From positions 29,326,001 to 29,390,000 of the forward strand of contig JBITNC010000001.1 of assembly GCA_050084985.1 (NCBI GenBank): a stretch of 64,000 bases of DNA, read 5' to 3'. Below the pieces are notes generated by a model. The model was not told where the DNA came from, did not search any database, and saw only the letters and a list, made by a program, of their open reading frames with translations. This document shows, one piece after another, positions 1-11,807 of this stretch (positions within the stretch are counted from its first letter, which is position 1; every line of letters begins with the position of its first letter). A program made the translations under genes and the position numbers. Source of the DNA: Nageia nagi. Lineage: Eukaryota > Pinophyta.

Positions 1-1093
1 TTTGAGTACAGACATGATGAAAACAAACCAGAAGCTGAAAAGGTTTTCACTTCCCAGGTAAAATCTATTAAATAAGAGGAGAATATGATAGTCTTTGAAG
101 CTGATTGAATCAGGCTCCGAATCTCCAGTCACAAATGAGGAAACTTGAAATTCTGTCCGTGTAGAAAAGCATTGCCGCTTGATAAATCAATTATGCAGCA
201 ATAAGGAAAGCTATGTAATTATATCAGAAAATCAAATCCCTCTATCAAGAAGTATGCAATTGAAATTCTGGGAATATTTCGAACCACGTAATGAAGAAAA
301 ATACTCAACAGAAACATTTTGAACTATCAAAAAATAAGAAACACAATGCAACCCTACATGCAATAGAAGGGTAAAAAATATTCAGAAGGCATGACTACCA
401 AACCTGAGGAGAATATGAGAGACATCTGAAGCTACCACTATTGACAAAACTATAGGGAACTGAAGTCAGTATGACTAACATATTTGAGAAGAACAGTAAG
501 GGATGAAATTGTTTATAGAAGATGGGCTAAAAATGCTAATAAATAAAAGAAATAATAAATATACAAAACATTTAATGTGGCAAAGATGAGGCTAAAGAAT
601 AGGGTAGTGGCCAAATTGGAACATAGAAAATCAAAGGCATGTCAACACTCTTGCATTTAAAAGAAGTTGATAGTGAAACAGTATATAATATTACATCCTT
701 GTTATTATTGGAATGGTTGAAAGTTGAAAAACTGGAGAGATAATGCCCAGACCAAAGTTCAAAACCCAACATGGAAATAATGTTATGTGGCAGTGAGACA
801 GCAACAATGCCAAGGGTGGGGGACCTGCATACAACCCCTAATGCCCAACAAAAAAAAGCTAATAGTCAGTCAGCAAAGTGTCTTATCAATAGCCTTTCAA
901 TTATGATCATAAGAAACAATTTGTGGAAGGAAAGTTGGATTCTTAAGACAATGGATGTCAAGAAAATGAAAGCAGATGAAATCAATGGATGAATCGTCAC
1001 ACAAGACATTATTGACAGTGAATTACCAAGTCCTAATTAGAAAAGTATGATAATGCCTAGACTCAGAAAATGTCACTATGCATTGACATTGAT
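1..1093. repeat. Direct duplication, copy 1 (start lies left of window)
   Basis: 1-1093 is nearly the same as 3118-4163, in the same order and orientation, with scattered substitutions and small indels (for example an 18-bp stretch near 3253 missing in copy 1). The unit spacing is about 3.1 kb. Both copies end at the words 'gcattgacattgat' / 'gcactgacattgat', after which the sequences part. No coding content recognised. Confidence 0.85.
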
Positions 1094-1139
1094 GTCACTA
1101 TGCTCTAGCAACAATATGACATATTTGGAAATAAAATTG

Positions 1140-2820
1140 AAGATGGTAATCCTAAAGATAATTTTGAGATGATGATTCTGAAGATGATTTTGCTTGGGAT
1201 GATGCTACAACCAAATATCTTAGAACAACCCAGGTCAACCGCAAGGGTTATCAAAGCTTAGGACCAAAGTGTCTACATTTTGGGCTTGTGGTGCTAGAGC
1301 ATTAGGTGTCATGGGCTTGGGAGCCAAAACTTGGAGTGTTATAGATTTGGATGCTAGAATGTGGGGCATTTTGGGCCAAAGTGTCAAAATTTTGGTTGTA
1401 TTGGCTTGGGCACTTGTTCCGACCCACACTTTGCTCCTTCGGTCTCATGGATGATCTTGATTGATATTTTGCTTTTCCTTGGATGATCTTTGATAATGAT
1501 AATTCTTGAAGATTGATCATGATATTTTCTATTGAAAGATATCTTGAAACAAATCAAATACAAATGTATGCAAATCCACAATAACACAACAAAATCAAAT
1601 CTGATTTTATATTTTTATCTTATTTTCAAGCAACACAAATTGCAACTAGAGCAAATTAGAGACAATGTATTACACTTATATGTAATCAAAACTCCGACAG
1701 ATCATTGAACACACCTCGACAAAACTGAAAGAACAATTGTAACACCCTCAAAGTGGTAAATGAACCTTTTAGGACTAGTAATTTGGCACTTAGGTAGTTA
1801 CTATTGCAGTTCTAGTACATGTAGCCCCAAACGAACTCCTCAAAATCCCCAGCAAACTGATCTGATGCCAAACTTATTATCTCAACTCCTAAAACTTCAA
1901 ACATGCAAACACATACAAAACTTGAATAGATTTGTTCTCATATGGGTAAATAGTCTTCAGATCTCTCTTCCAACCTCCATTAGATCAGATCTAATGGGAA
2001 CCCTTTTGAAAAAATCCTTAACAAAATACTAAGGCCCAAGAGCATGCAAGCTCTCCAAGTTCTCTACCAAAATCAGCCCCCTCCAAATGACCAGCTCTTC
2101 CTCTTATATAGTTTTGGAAATCTTAATTTAAGTCTCTTGATAGTTACAAAAGTCTTCCTCATAACAGTTACAAATCCTCTCCTATGGCAGTTACAAAAGC
2201 ATTAAATAATACCTTGGACATTGACCTCATAACAGTTACTTTTGTCAAAATAGCAGTTACAAATACTAAAGACATTTAAGACTGCCTTATCATCCCAACC
2301 ATCAAGCTAAAAACGTGTACCAAGTCAATGACATTAATTAATACATTTTTTTTTGTCCCAAAACTATTCTAAATATATAACCAACTCCTTAAACACTTAT
2401 ACTAACAATAAAACTTCTCAAAACACACTAATAAACCCCTATAATTCCTATTTTAACCACAAAATATGACAAAATACTTTCAATGATGGTCAAAAACACT
2501 TAAAACATAAAAACAACAATATTTACAGTGCTAGAATTATTTTGGGACATTACATATCTAAAATGAGCACTTGGGAGTCCTTTATAAAGGATTCACAAAT
2601 TGGATTTTGAGTTCAACTAGATGAACCCACTAAGAATGTGCTTAGAAAATAACGTTAATTTATAGAAAATTGCTTTACCTTGATTTGTCCAAAGTGGATC
2701 CAAATTGTCATTTTGCATAAATCAAATAAAATATTTAAACAAAACCATTTTAAATAGCTAAAATGCAAGTTTAAGTGTGTACAGTAATATACATCCAAAG
2801 ATTTCAAACAACATGCAGCA
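1140..2820. repeat. Unclassified dispersed repeat, copy 1, split by a solo LTR
   Basis: 1140-1737 and 2555-2820 together match 13530-13991 and 14269-14370. Shared words include 'gatgatgctA', 'gagcacttagg', 'tttataaa.gattcataaa', 'ggacccactta' and 'ttttgcataaatca'. Each copy is interrupted by a different insertion at a different place. Function unknown; no ORF of note. Confidence 0.6.
1738..2554 (-). repeat. Solo LTR, probably Ty3/gypsy
   Basis: An 817-bp block with terminal TGTAA...TTACA. On the minus strand it reads TGTAATGTCCC...GGGTGTTACA, a common form for plant LTRs, and it carries a TATA box (ctatataagag, minus, near 2110). No PBS or PPT adjoins it and no internal region is present, hence solo. 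The flanking 5-mers (acaat / tatct) do not match, so no target duplication is visible. Confidence 0.55.
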
Positions 2821-3117
2821 GGGAAGGTTTTTGACTAGTGAAGTCCAATAAATTGGTGGTATTGAGTGCTGGTAAATAGGAAAAGCATGATGATCATCAA
2901 GTACGCCAAAAGAGTGATGTATCATCAGGTGATGCTGATGGGAGAGTTCCTGTGGCTGATTACTCCTAGATGGGTATTCCTAAAAATTGCAACATCTGAA
3001 AACTCATGTAACATGGATGGTGAACCTGTAGATAACAGGACCTCATGACATGTTTGCTCAGACCTAGCTCGTATAACAAATCAGACAAATAATTGCAAGC
3101 CAATAAACTTGAAGACT

Positions 3118-4163
3118 TTTTGAGTACAGACATGATGAAAACAAACGAGAAGCTGAAAAGGTTTCCACTTCCCAGGTAAAATCTATTAAATAAGAGGAGA
3201 ATATGATAGTCTTTGAAGCTGATTGAATCATGCTCCGAATCTCCAGTCACAAATAAAATAAACTAAAGATACAAATGAGGAAACTTGAAATTCTGTCCGT
3301 GTAGAAAAGCATTGCCGCTTGATAAATCAATTATGCAGCAATAAGGAAAGCTATGTACTTATATCAAAATCAAATCCCTCTATCAAGAAGTATGCAGTTG
3401 AAATTCTGGGAATATTTCCTACCACGTAATGAAGAAAAATACTCAACAGAAACATTTTGAACTATCAAAAAATAGAAACCACAATGCAACCCTACATGCA
3501 ATAGAAGAGTAAAAAATATTCAGAAGGCATGACTACCAGACTTGAGGAGAATATGAGAGAGACATCTAAAGCTACCACTATTGACAAAACTATAGGCAAC
3601 TGAAGTTGGTATGACTAACATATTTGAGAAGAACAGTGAGGGATGGAATTGTTTATAGATGATGGGCTACAAACGCTAATAAATAAAAGAAATAAGAAAT
3701 ATACAAAAATTTAATGAATTGCAAATAGACGAAGATGAGGCAAATTGCAACATAAAATCTAAGATTAGCATTTAAAAGAAGTTGATAGTGAAACAGTAAA
3801 TAGTGTTACATCCTTATTATTATTGGAATGATTGAAACTTGGAAAACTGGGGTGATAATGCCCAGATCAAGGTTCAAACCCCGAAATCGCAATAATCCAT
3901 ACAACCCCTAATGACCAACAAAAAAAAGATGATAGTCAGTCAGCGAAGTGTCTTATCAATAGCCTTTCTACTATGATCATAATAAACAATTTGTGGAAGG
4001 AAAGTTGGATTCTTAAAACAATGGATGACAAGAAAATGAAAGCAGATAAAATCAATGGACGAATCATCACACAAGACATTATTGAACAGTGAATTACCAA
4101 GTACTAATTAGAAAAATATGATAATGCCTGGACTCAGAAAATGTGACTATGCACTGACATTGA
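3118..4163. repeat. Direct duplication, copy 2
   Basis: Second copy of the block at 1-1093. It lies in intron 4 of the YY1-like gene, about 620 bp beyond the exon-4 donor. The first base of the window matches the first base of this block, so copy 1 may extend further left. Confidence 0.85.
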
Positions 4164-4786
4164 TAAGGATCATATATTAATAGGTCGATGATGTTATCAG
4201 TCGAGCACAAATTTAACTGCAATCTACTCTTCCTTTTCTAATTTCTTGCAAAACATAAAATACTTCAAGAATTTTTTGAGAATCAAACTTCCTATATGGC
4301 CCACAATATTGTTCTCCAAAACTTAGCTTCTTATGAGAATCCTGGGACCCTGATTTTGCGTCAAGACTATTGTTTCTAAGATTTAATGGTTTGAATTCGA
4401 TGAAGACCTGATTCTCTAAAGAAAAAACATTATAAGACCCAAGTTTTTGGAGACAATAATATAATCTGTTTCTCTTCTTGTGGTTTGGATTTGCACTTTT
4501 CACCTTTCCATGAGGGAATAGCGTGATGTTACTATTATAGGCTTCTTTGCAGCCCAAGCTGTGATTATCATTATGATGCTAATATATGTACTTAATTATT
4601 GAAGCAATCTAAGCCAAGAAGTCAAACTTTGGGTGGTATATTTATTCGTTGGTGAGATTGTTTTCTTGTTCTAGTGAGTGCCATACAAACTCAAAAGAAA
4701 TACAAAAATGCAGTCTGCTAGATATACATATGTCAATATTGACCTCGCTATTAGAATCTGTTAAATACATAGGGATAGAAAGTCAC
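4164..4786 (-). other. Start of YY1-like intron 4, no feature recognised
   Basis: Begins at the exon-4 donor gtgact. It holds a 115-codon minus-strand reading frame (4213-4557) whose product I do not recognise and which does not continue finger 3 in the right phase. Confidence 0.5.
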
Positions 4787-4876
4787 CTTGCCACAACCTG
4801 CAATGGGACATACAATGTTTTTTTCTGCAGTATGTGTTAGTGAATGTCTCTTTAGCTTTGAGGCATCAGGCAACTT
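4787..4876 (-). CDS. YY1: YY1-like zinc-finger gene, exon 4 (finger 2, start of finger 3)
   Basis: 90-nt exon of exactly 30 codons between acceptor ctcttgcag and donor AAG|GTGACT, phase 0 on both sides. It begins KLPDASKLKRHSLTH, completing finger 2 (CX4CX12HX3H with the CKYEGCGK of exon 3), passes through a TAEKNIV linker, and ends CPIAGCGK, the first Cys pair of finger 3. The SKLKRH helix is the most conserved part of YY1 fingers in plants and animals. The rest of finger 3 should follow in exon 5; I searched 1-4786 on the minus strand and did not find it, so the gene continues left of the window behind a further long intron, or is truncated. Confidence 0.85.
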
Positions 4877-5137
4877 CTGCAAGAGTCAAATATATTTACA
4901 TAAGCCACTTCAACATTTGTAAGAAACATTAAACCAACTAGAACCAAAAAGGTTTTGTATTTTATCTACTTATTTTATGTCAAAGGACCTAACATTTTTA
5001 TCTTTACGTGTATGCTTTAGGTGTCACTTCTCATACATAACTAACAAATAAAACATCTAGCAAATATTGATTGCCCAAAATGAATAATCAATGAATGATT
5101 CAAAAGTTCAAGTGCAAAATCTGTAATAGATGTTTAC

Positions 5138-5328
5138 CTTTCCACATCCTTCATATTTACAAATAAACTGTACATGTGAATTGGCATGCTTTCTCACAGC
5201 TGAAGCCTCTGTGAAAATTTGTCCACAGTTCTCTGCTCTACACAGGAAAACCAGCTGATATTCTGGTTCAACCACATGTTCCTTCACTTTTAGTTGAGAT
5301 CTCTCCTCCAATACTTTCATGGTCTCAT
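5138..5328 (-). CDS. YY1: YY1-like zinc-finger gene, exon 3 (finger 1)
   Basis: 191-nt exon between acceptor tttatctacag and donor AAG|GTAAAC. It starts DETMKVLEERSQ and carries finger 1, CRAENC..12 residues..HANSH (CX4CX12HX3H), then opens finger 2 with CKYEGCGK at its 3' edge. YY1 fingers bind DNA in the nucleus as activator or repressor. Finger 1 is followed by an inter-finger linker two residues shorter than the usual H-GE(R/K)xxx-C spacing. Intron 3 is only 261 bp and phase 0. A Ty3/gypsy element begins 123 bp upstream of the acceptor, in the opposite orientation. ATG at 5320 is internal, not a start. Confidence 0.88.
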
Positions 5329-5451
5329 CTGTAGATAAATATAAGCAACAACCGTCAAGATCAAATAATGGAACATATAGCCCTCCAACATGGAAAGATT
5401 TTGATATTCACAATTTATTAAGATGTGACAACAAAAGAGAATTAACCAACC

Positions 5452-5878
5452 TGTTAGGATCCCACATCCTAACATTTAATTATATTAGTAGTATACTTAT
5501 GATGTAACCGGATTGTAATGTGAATACCATAATTATTAGTAGGGCTGATTAGGGTTAGGGTTAGTATCATATAAAGATGTTGTACAACGGATTAGGGTTA
5601 GGGTTAGTATCATATAAAGATGTTGCACAGCTTGAGAATGTCATCATTCAGCTCATATTTTTGGATTTGAAATGTAAGGAGGAAGCCCCCTCGAAGTGGC
5701 CAGCGATTTAGCTCTTATTCAGTAAAGCTATTGTGATTCAGTGTTTTCATTTGCAAATTCGAGTTCTATTATTTATTGAATATTAATGAGTTTTGCAAAT
5801 CTGCTCTTATTTCATTGAAAAGCTGGAAATCTTGTTGTTTTTGCATTATTTTATTTAAGATCTAGCAGAATCATAACA
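5452..5878 (+). repeat. 5' LTR of the Ty3/gypsy element
   Basis: 427 bp, tgttaggatc...aatcataaca. It differs from the 3' LTR mainly by a 43-bp tandem duplication (about 5544-5630) that includes TTAGGGTTAGGGTTAG, plus a few substitutions. Confidence 0.93.
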
Positions 5879-5880
5879 AG

Positions 5881-5893
5881 TGGTATCAGAGCT
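5881..5893 (+). other. Primer binding site (initiator tRNA-Met type)
   Basis: TGGTATCAGAGCT two bases after the 5' LTR, the usual plant tRNA-iMet PBS. Confidence 0.9.
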
Positions 5894-6993
5894 GTTTCCA
5901 GGGCCATTCTGCTGCAGAATTTTTTTTAGAGTCTAGGCTAGAAACCCTATGCCGAGGGTTTTAAAATATCACAGAAGATCTATCGTTTTTGGCTAAGCAC
6001 GTTTGCCCATAAAGCTGTGTGTGAAGTGAGGTGCATAAAACTCTGCATCAATACCCAGGCCTTAGACAGAACCCGTATATGGAATCAGACTCCATGTACT
6101 GAAAGGTATATCGGAGACCATCTAGGAAAAAAAAATTGGAATAAGGTAGGAATCTGTCGGCCGTTTGTAAACTGTAGTGCACCGGTAAGCGCTAGCCCCG
6201 GGAAGTTACTTGCCACAGAAGCCATCTCCGTAGCCTCTTTCATTACGAAAGTTGGATAGGAGGGGTGTTTAGGCGGGCCTACAGAGCAAACACACCTTAC
6301 CCTAGTTCGATTTTTCCACAGAAAACCAAAAAAAAAAAAATAACTTGGGAGGCATAAGGTGCTACAGTAAATCAGTTCAGAGCTCAGAGTATCTTACAGC
6401 ACAGCAGAAAGAAATCCAAAAAAAAAAGGGGTGTGTTTAAAGGTTGAGTTTTGGTGGCCACCTACTGTTGAGTGTAAACGGCAGTGGGCCCCACTTTGAA
6501 AAAAAAAAGTGTAAAAAAAATATATATAACTTTTTTGCTACTTTTTGATTTTACAGCCATAGAAAAAAAATCACTGCAAATAGAGCTCAAACAAAAAAGT
6601 TATTTTGGTTTTAATTTTACTTTATTTTGGAGCAAATTTTTACCCAAAATACTATAAAAAAATTCATAAAATATTCTACACAGCTCTAAAAATTTTGAAA
6701 TTCAATTTGGATCTTAATTACACCATTTCCCACCTTTCCATAAATTTTCACATCCTAATTCCTCCATCTTCATATAGTTTTCCAACATAACCACCATAAT
6801 TTATTTTCTCCATTCACCATATTTAGGCCAGTATCCACAAAAACATTTTCAGCAGCCCAAATTCACTTTTTGAGACCTAGACCATTGCAAATATTTTTTC
6901 ACACTGATCGTTTTGATATACTGCACCCATACACTTTTTTGCCTTTCCAGAAATAGTAGTTTTCAGAAATAACAGTTTTCAAAAAAAAAAAAA
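5894..6993 (+). other. Untranslated leader of the Ty3/gypsy element
   Basis: 1.1 kb between PBS and gag ATG, with several A-runs of 8-14 and no gene. Short ORFs here are not coding. Confidence 0.7.
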
Positions 6994-9900
6994 ATGGCTG
7001 AAGGGAGAAGATCTCAAGACCCGACCTTGAAGGATTTAGACTAAGAGATTCAACAGATTAAATCTGCATTGGGAGGAGTAAATCTCAAGGACATGTTTGA
7101 TGATTTGAATGCAAAGTTATCAGGATTGGATCTCAAGTATAATGCCCTGGATAGGAACATAATCCAAATTCAAACATTGACACAATCAACACAACAGGCA
7201 CAAACTTCATCAGCAGGAAGTTCTAATCAAAACAGGAATACCTACCAACAAGCAGGTCCACAGGCATCTATTATTCCAAGAACAACTAAGCTTGATTTTC
7301 CTAGGTTCAATGGAGAGGACCCGACTAGTTGGATCTATCGATCTGAGCAATACTTTTCCTTAAACCAAATTCATGAGGATCAAAAGGTTAGCATTGCTTC
7401 ATTTCATTTGGATCTTGAGGCTGTTCAATGGTATCAGTGGTTTGAAAGAACTAATGGCCGTCCTGATTGGGGGGAATTCATAAAACAACTACTAGTCAGG
7501 TTTGGACCAACTACTTTTGAGGACTTCACAGGAGCACTCACTAAGTTACGACAGACATCAACAGTAAGAGACTATCAGACTCAATTTGAGAAACTTTCAA
7601 ATCATACAACAGGGTTGGATGAAGCTTTTTTCAAAAGTTGTTTTATCAATGGCTTAAAGGAGGAAATTAAGACTGAAGTCAAAATGTTTAAACCTAATAC
7701 AATGATGGAGGCAATAGGGTTGGCAAAGTTGGCCGAGGATAAGTTCAATGCTCAGCGTCGCCAAGGACGACAACAGTTTGGGAAACCACCCCATCATCCT
7801 CAAGCTCCAAGAATGGATCGACCACTACAAATTAAGAGGCTAACCCCACAAGAAATGGAAGAGTGTCGCAAGAAGGGACTCTTCTATAATTGTGATGAGA
7901 AGTTTGGACCAAGCCATCGATGCACCACACAAAAATTGTACTTATTGAATGCAAATGCTCCCAATGACCAATCTGATGTTGATGTCGAGATAGAGGAAGA
8001 GGCCACTGAAACTGGTAACACCAATGAAGATACTCCCGAAATTTCACTTAATGCTCTTGTCGGAATTTCTTCTCCACAAACCATGAAGGTCAAAGGATCC
8101 TTCAAAAAGAAAACTCTCATTGTGTTGCTAGATTCTGGAAGTACACACAACTTCATTGATCCACGAGTAGCACGAGATGTCAATTGCTACATACATCCTA
8201 CCAACAACTTTGAGGTAATGATTGGAAATGGAGGAAAGATAGCATGCAAGGGAACTTGTCGTAATGTCAAGCTCAATATGGGTCACTACACCTTGAAGAG
8301 TGACATGTATGCATTACCCTTAGGTGGATGTGACGTTATCTTAGGGGCACAATGGCTTAGAACTTTGGGACCAATCTTATGGGATTTTGCAGAACTTTGG
8401 ATGAAGTTCACAGTTGGGGGACAAGAGTATACTCTCACAGGGTTACGAGCAGGACCTTCACTTGTTGTGAGTTCACATCGTATGGAAAAGATCCTTCGTC
8501 GAAGTGGGAAGGGAATGATGGCCCAATTATTTTTTATTCAGTCTATGGAATCAGAAGTGGGGGAGTCTAACGCATTGCATCAGTTGGTGGATCAGCATAA
8601 AGATATCTTTGAAGAGCCTACGGGGTTGCCTCCTCATCGTTCTCATGATCATGCCATCCAGTTGATTCCTGGTAGTCTACCACCAAACATTAGACCATAT
8701 CGATATCCCTGCTTGCAGAAAAATGAAATTGAAAGGTTGGTCCAGGAAATGTTGGAAGCAGGAATCATAAGACCCAGTGTAAGTCCCTATTCTTCTCCTG
8801 TGATTTTGGTTCGTAAAAAAGATGGTTCATGGCGGATGTGTGTAGACTTTCGAGCTCTTAACAAAATCACTGTGAAGGATAAGTTTCCTATCCCAGTTAT
8901 TGATGAATTGTTGGATGAGTTACATGGGGCCAAATATTTTTCAAAATTAGATTTGCGGTCAGGGTGTCATCAGATTCGACTTAAGGAGGAAGATATCCCA
9001 AAAACTGCTTTTTGCACTCATGATGGCCATTATGAATTTCTGGTGATGCCGTTTGGTCTTACAAATGCACCCTCTACCTTCCAAAGTTTAATGAATCATA
9101 TCTTCCATCCATTTCTTAGAAAATTCATTTTGGTTTTCTTTGATGACATTCTGGTTTATAGCAAAACTTGGGAAGAACATGTGGCACATGTAGACCAAAC
9201 TTTACAAGTTATGCGTGCCAACCAGTTGTATGCTAAGGAGTCAAAATGTTCCTTTGGGAAGACCGAGGTTGAGTATTTGGGGCATATTATTTCAGAGGAA
9301 GGGGTCAAGGTGGATCCCCATAAAATTCAAGACATGCAAAATTGGAGTGCCCCTAAGTCTCTAAGAAGTTTAGGAGGATTCCTTGGATTGACTGGGTATT
9401 ACCGTAAGTTTGTAAAAGACTATGGTAAAATAGCAGCACCATTGACAACCCTATTGAAAAAGAATGCATTCAGTTGGTCACCTCAAGCAGAGGATGCTTT
9501 TAATAAGTTAAAAGGGGCAATGTGTTCTACTCCTGTCTTAGCCATGCCAGACTTCTCAAAAACATTTGTCATTGAAAGTGATGCTTGTGGTGTGGGAATT
9601 GGTGCAGTTTTGATGCAGGAAGGAAGACCTCTAGCTTTTACCAGTAAGGCACTATCAGGAAAAAATTTGGTAAGGTCAACATATGAAAAAGAAATGATGG
9701 CTATCATTCATGCGGTGCAACGATGGCGACTGTACCTCATTGGTCGACACTTCCTCATCCTTACAGACCATCATAGCTTGAAGTACTTCTTGGAACAACG
9801 AATCTCAACTCTTGAGCAACATAAATGGGTCACAAAACTTTTGGGGTATGATTATGACATAATGTATCGCAAGGGTAAAGAAAATGTGGTTGCTGATGCT

Positions 9901-11385
9901 TTATCACGAAAATTTGAAGACCAACCTACCTTGCAAGCTTTTTCTTCACCGGTTCCACAATGGATGGATATGGTTAAACAGGAGTGGCTTGCTGATAGTT
10001 CTATCCAGGAGTTGATTCAACAACTCAAAGTTGACCCTACACTGAAACCCCACCATACATGGAGTAATGAAATTTTAAGATTCAAGGGTAGGATAATGTT
10101 ACCATCATAGTCGTAGTGTCAAGAAGCGATCCTACATGAATTGCATTTTACACCAGCTGCAGGACACTCTGGTTTCTTGAAGACCTACAAGCGCATGGCT
10201 AGATCATTTTATTGGGTTGGCATGAAACAAGATATCAAACAGTTTGTAGCTGAATGTGATGTGTGTCAACGACAGAAAGGGGAAACAATCGGCACTCCAG
10301 GCCTCCTCCAACCGCTTCCCATTCCAGAGCATAAATGGACAGATATTTCAATGGACTTTATTGAGGACCTTCCAAAATCACATGGAAAATCAGTTATCAT
10401 GGTGGTGGTGGATCGATTATCTAAATATGCACATTTCTATTCTTTATCCCATCCCTATAAGGCTGTCAATGTGGCTCAGCTATTTATAGATAATATTTTC
10501 AAACTTCATGGCATGCCAAAGACTATTGTCAGTGATCATGATCCAACCTTCACTAGTCATTTTTGGAGGGAATTTTTTAAGCTTCAAAGAACCCAACTCA
10601 ACATGAGTTCAGCCTATCACCCCCAAACTGATGGTCAAACAGAAATTGTCAATAAGTGTTTAGAGACTTATTTACGTTGCTTTGCTTCAGTACAACCAAT
10701 TCATTGGGTAAAATGGCTCCCATTGGCCGAATGGTGGTACAATTCTTCATACCATTCCTCAATCAAGATGACTCCCTATGAAGCATTGTATGGACAGGCA
10801 CCCCCTACAGTGTCATCTTATGTGGCAGGCAGTAGTAATGTGCCGGCAGTCGATTCAGAGTTGATTAACCGAGATGGTATTCTTCGTTTGCTCAAGGAAA
10901 ACCTACAAGCTACACAACACCGTATGAAGCAACAAGTTGATCAACAACGAGTCAAGAGAGAATTTCAAGAGGGTGACATGGTATTTTTACGACTTCAGCC
11001 TTATAGACAAAAATCCCTTAAGATCAAAGGACCGCAAAAGTTGGCTCCAAAATTCTACGGGCCTTATAAAGTTCTTTAGCGCATTGGACCCACTACCTAC
11101 AAGTTGGAGTTGCCGAGTGCTTCTAGAATCCATCCAGTTTTTCATGTCTCTTGTCTTAAGAGAGTGGTTGGTTCCTAGGTACAGATTCAAACACAGTTAC
11201 CAGAGTTAGCAGAAGATGGCTCCATGCTAATTGAACATGAAAGAGTTTTAGCACGACGTTCCCGCCAACTTCGTAATCGTACTATTACTGAAGTTCTAGT
11301 GCAGTGGCGAGGATTGGAACCTGAAGATGCAACTTGGGAAGTGCTACATCAATTACAGCCACAATTTCCTAAATTTAAGCTTTGA
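6994..11385 (+). pseudogene. Ty3/gypsy gag-pol polyprotein with chromodomain, five stops
   Basis: One frame from ATG 6994 to TGA 11383-11385 (1463 codons) encodes, in order: gag ([13 protein letters not shown], about codon 105); a zinc knuckle of the form [14 protein letters not shown] whose first Cys is Phe; aspartic protease ([12 protein letters not shown]); reverse transcriptase ([21 protein letters not shown]); RNase H ([22 protein letters not shown]); integrase with H2C2 (HFTPAAGHSG..CDVCQRQK) and DDE core (MDFIEDLP, YHPQTDGQTE); and a C-terminal chromodomain (VLVQWRGLEPEDATWE). Stops interrupt it at 7042 (TAA), 10108 and 10114 (TAG), 11077 (TAG) and about 11176 (TAG). No frameshift is needed. 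The reading frames starting at 7069 and 10141 use non-ATG starts and are just segments between stops. Confidence 0.93.
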
Positions 11386-11402
11386 GGACAAAGCTTTGTT
11401 CT

Positions 11403-11415
11403 AAGAGGGGTGGCA
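11403..11415 (+). other. Polypurine tract of the Ty3/gypsy element
   Basis: aagaggggtggca directly before the 3' LTR; the expected plus-strand primer site, and it fixes the LTR start at tgttag. Confidence 0.75.
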
Positions 11416-11802
11416 TGTTAGGATCCCACATCCTAACATTTAATTATATTAGTAGTATACTTATGATGTAACCGGATTGTAATGTGAATACCATAATTAT
11501 TAGTAGGGCGGATTAGGGTTAGGGTTAGTATCATATAAAGATGTTGTACGGCTTGAGAATGTCATCATTTAGCTCATATTTTTGGATTTGAAGTGTAAGG
11601 AGGAAGCCCCCTCGAAGCGGCCAGCGATTCAGCTCTTATTCAGTAAAGCTATTGTGATTCAGTGTTTTCATTTGCAAATTCGAGTTCTATTATTTATTGA
11701 ATATTGATGAGTTTTGCAGATCTGCTCTTATTTCATTGAAAAACTGGAAATCTTGTTGTTGTTTTTGCATTATTTTATTTAAGATCTAGTAGAATCGTAA
11801 CA
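11416..11802 (+). repeat. 3' LTR of the Ty3/gypsy element
   Basis: 387 bp, tgttaggatc...aatcgtaaca, followed by TSD caacc. It has one copy of the 43-bp telomere-like unit that is doubled in the 5' LTR and one extra 'gtt' near 11758. Confidence 0.93.
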
Positions 11803-11807
11803 CAACC

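Larger units (their letters stand above)
5452..11802 (+). mobile_element. Chromodomain Ty3/gypsy LTR retrotransposon, complete but inactivated
   Basis: Full structure: TSD caacc (5447-5451 and 11803-11807), 5' LTR 5452-5878, PBS from 5881, leader to 6993, one gag-pol frame 6994-11385, purine-rich PPT just before 11416, 3' LTR 11416-11802. A single frame ending in a chromodomain puts it among plant chromoviruses; the gag type ([11 protein letters not shown]) reminds me most of Reina-like elements, which is a guess. It lies antisense in intron 2 of the YY1-like gene. Confidence 0.93.

Noticed and set aside
4213-4557. 115-codon minus-strand ORF as the next YY1 exon
   Set aside because: It has isolated Cys and His but no CX4CX12HX3H pattern, and no acceptor gives the phase needed after exon 4.
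5538-5630. TTAGGGTTAGGGTTAG as an interstitial telomere tract
   Set aside because: It lies inside an LTR and in both LTRs of the element, and the run is only two to three units; plant telomeres are usually TTTAGGG.
7069-11079. Two separate genes (1013 and 312 codons) as intact pol and integrase
   Set aside because: Both begin at non-ATG codons and are pieces of one frame split by stops; the element is a pseudogene.
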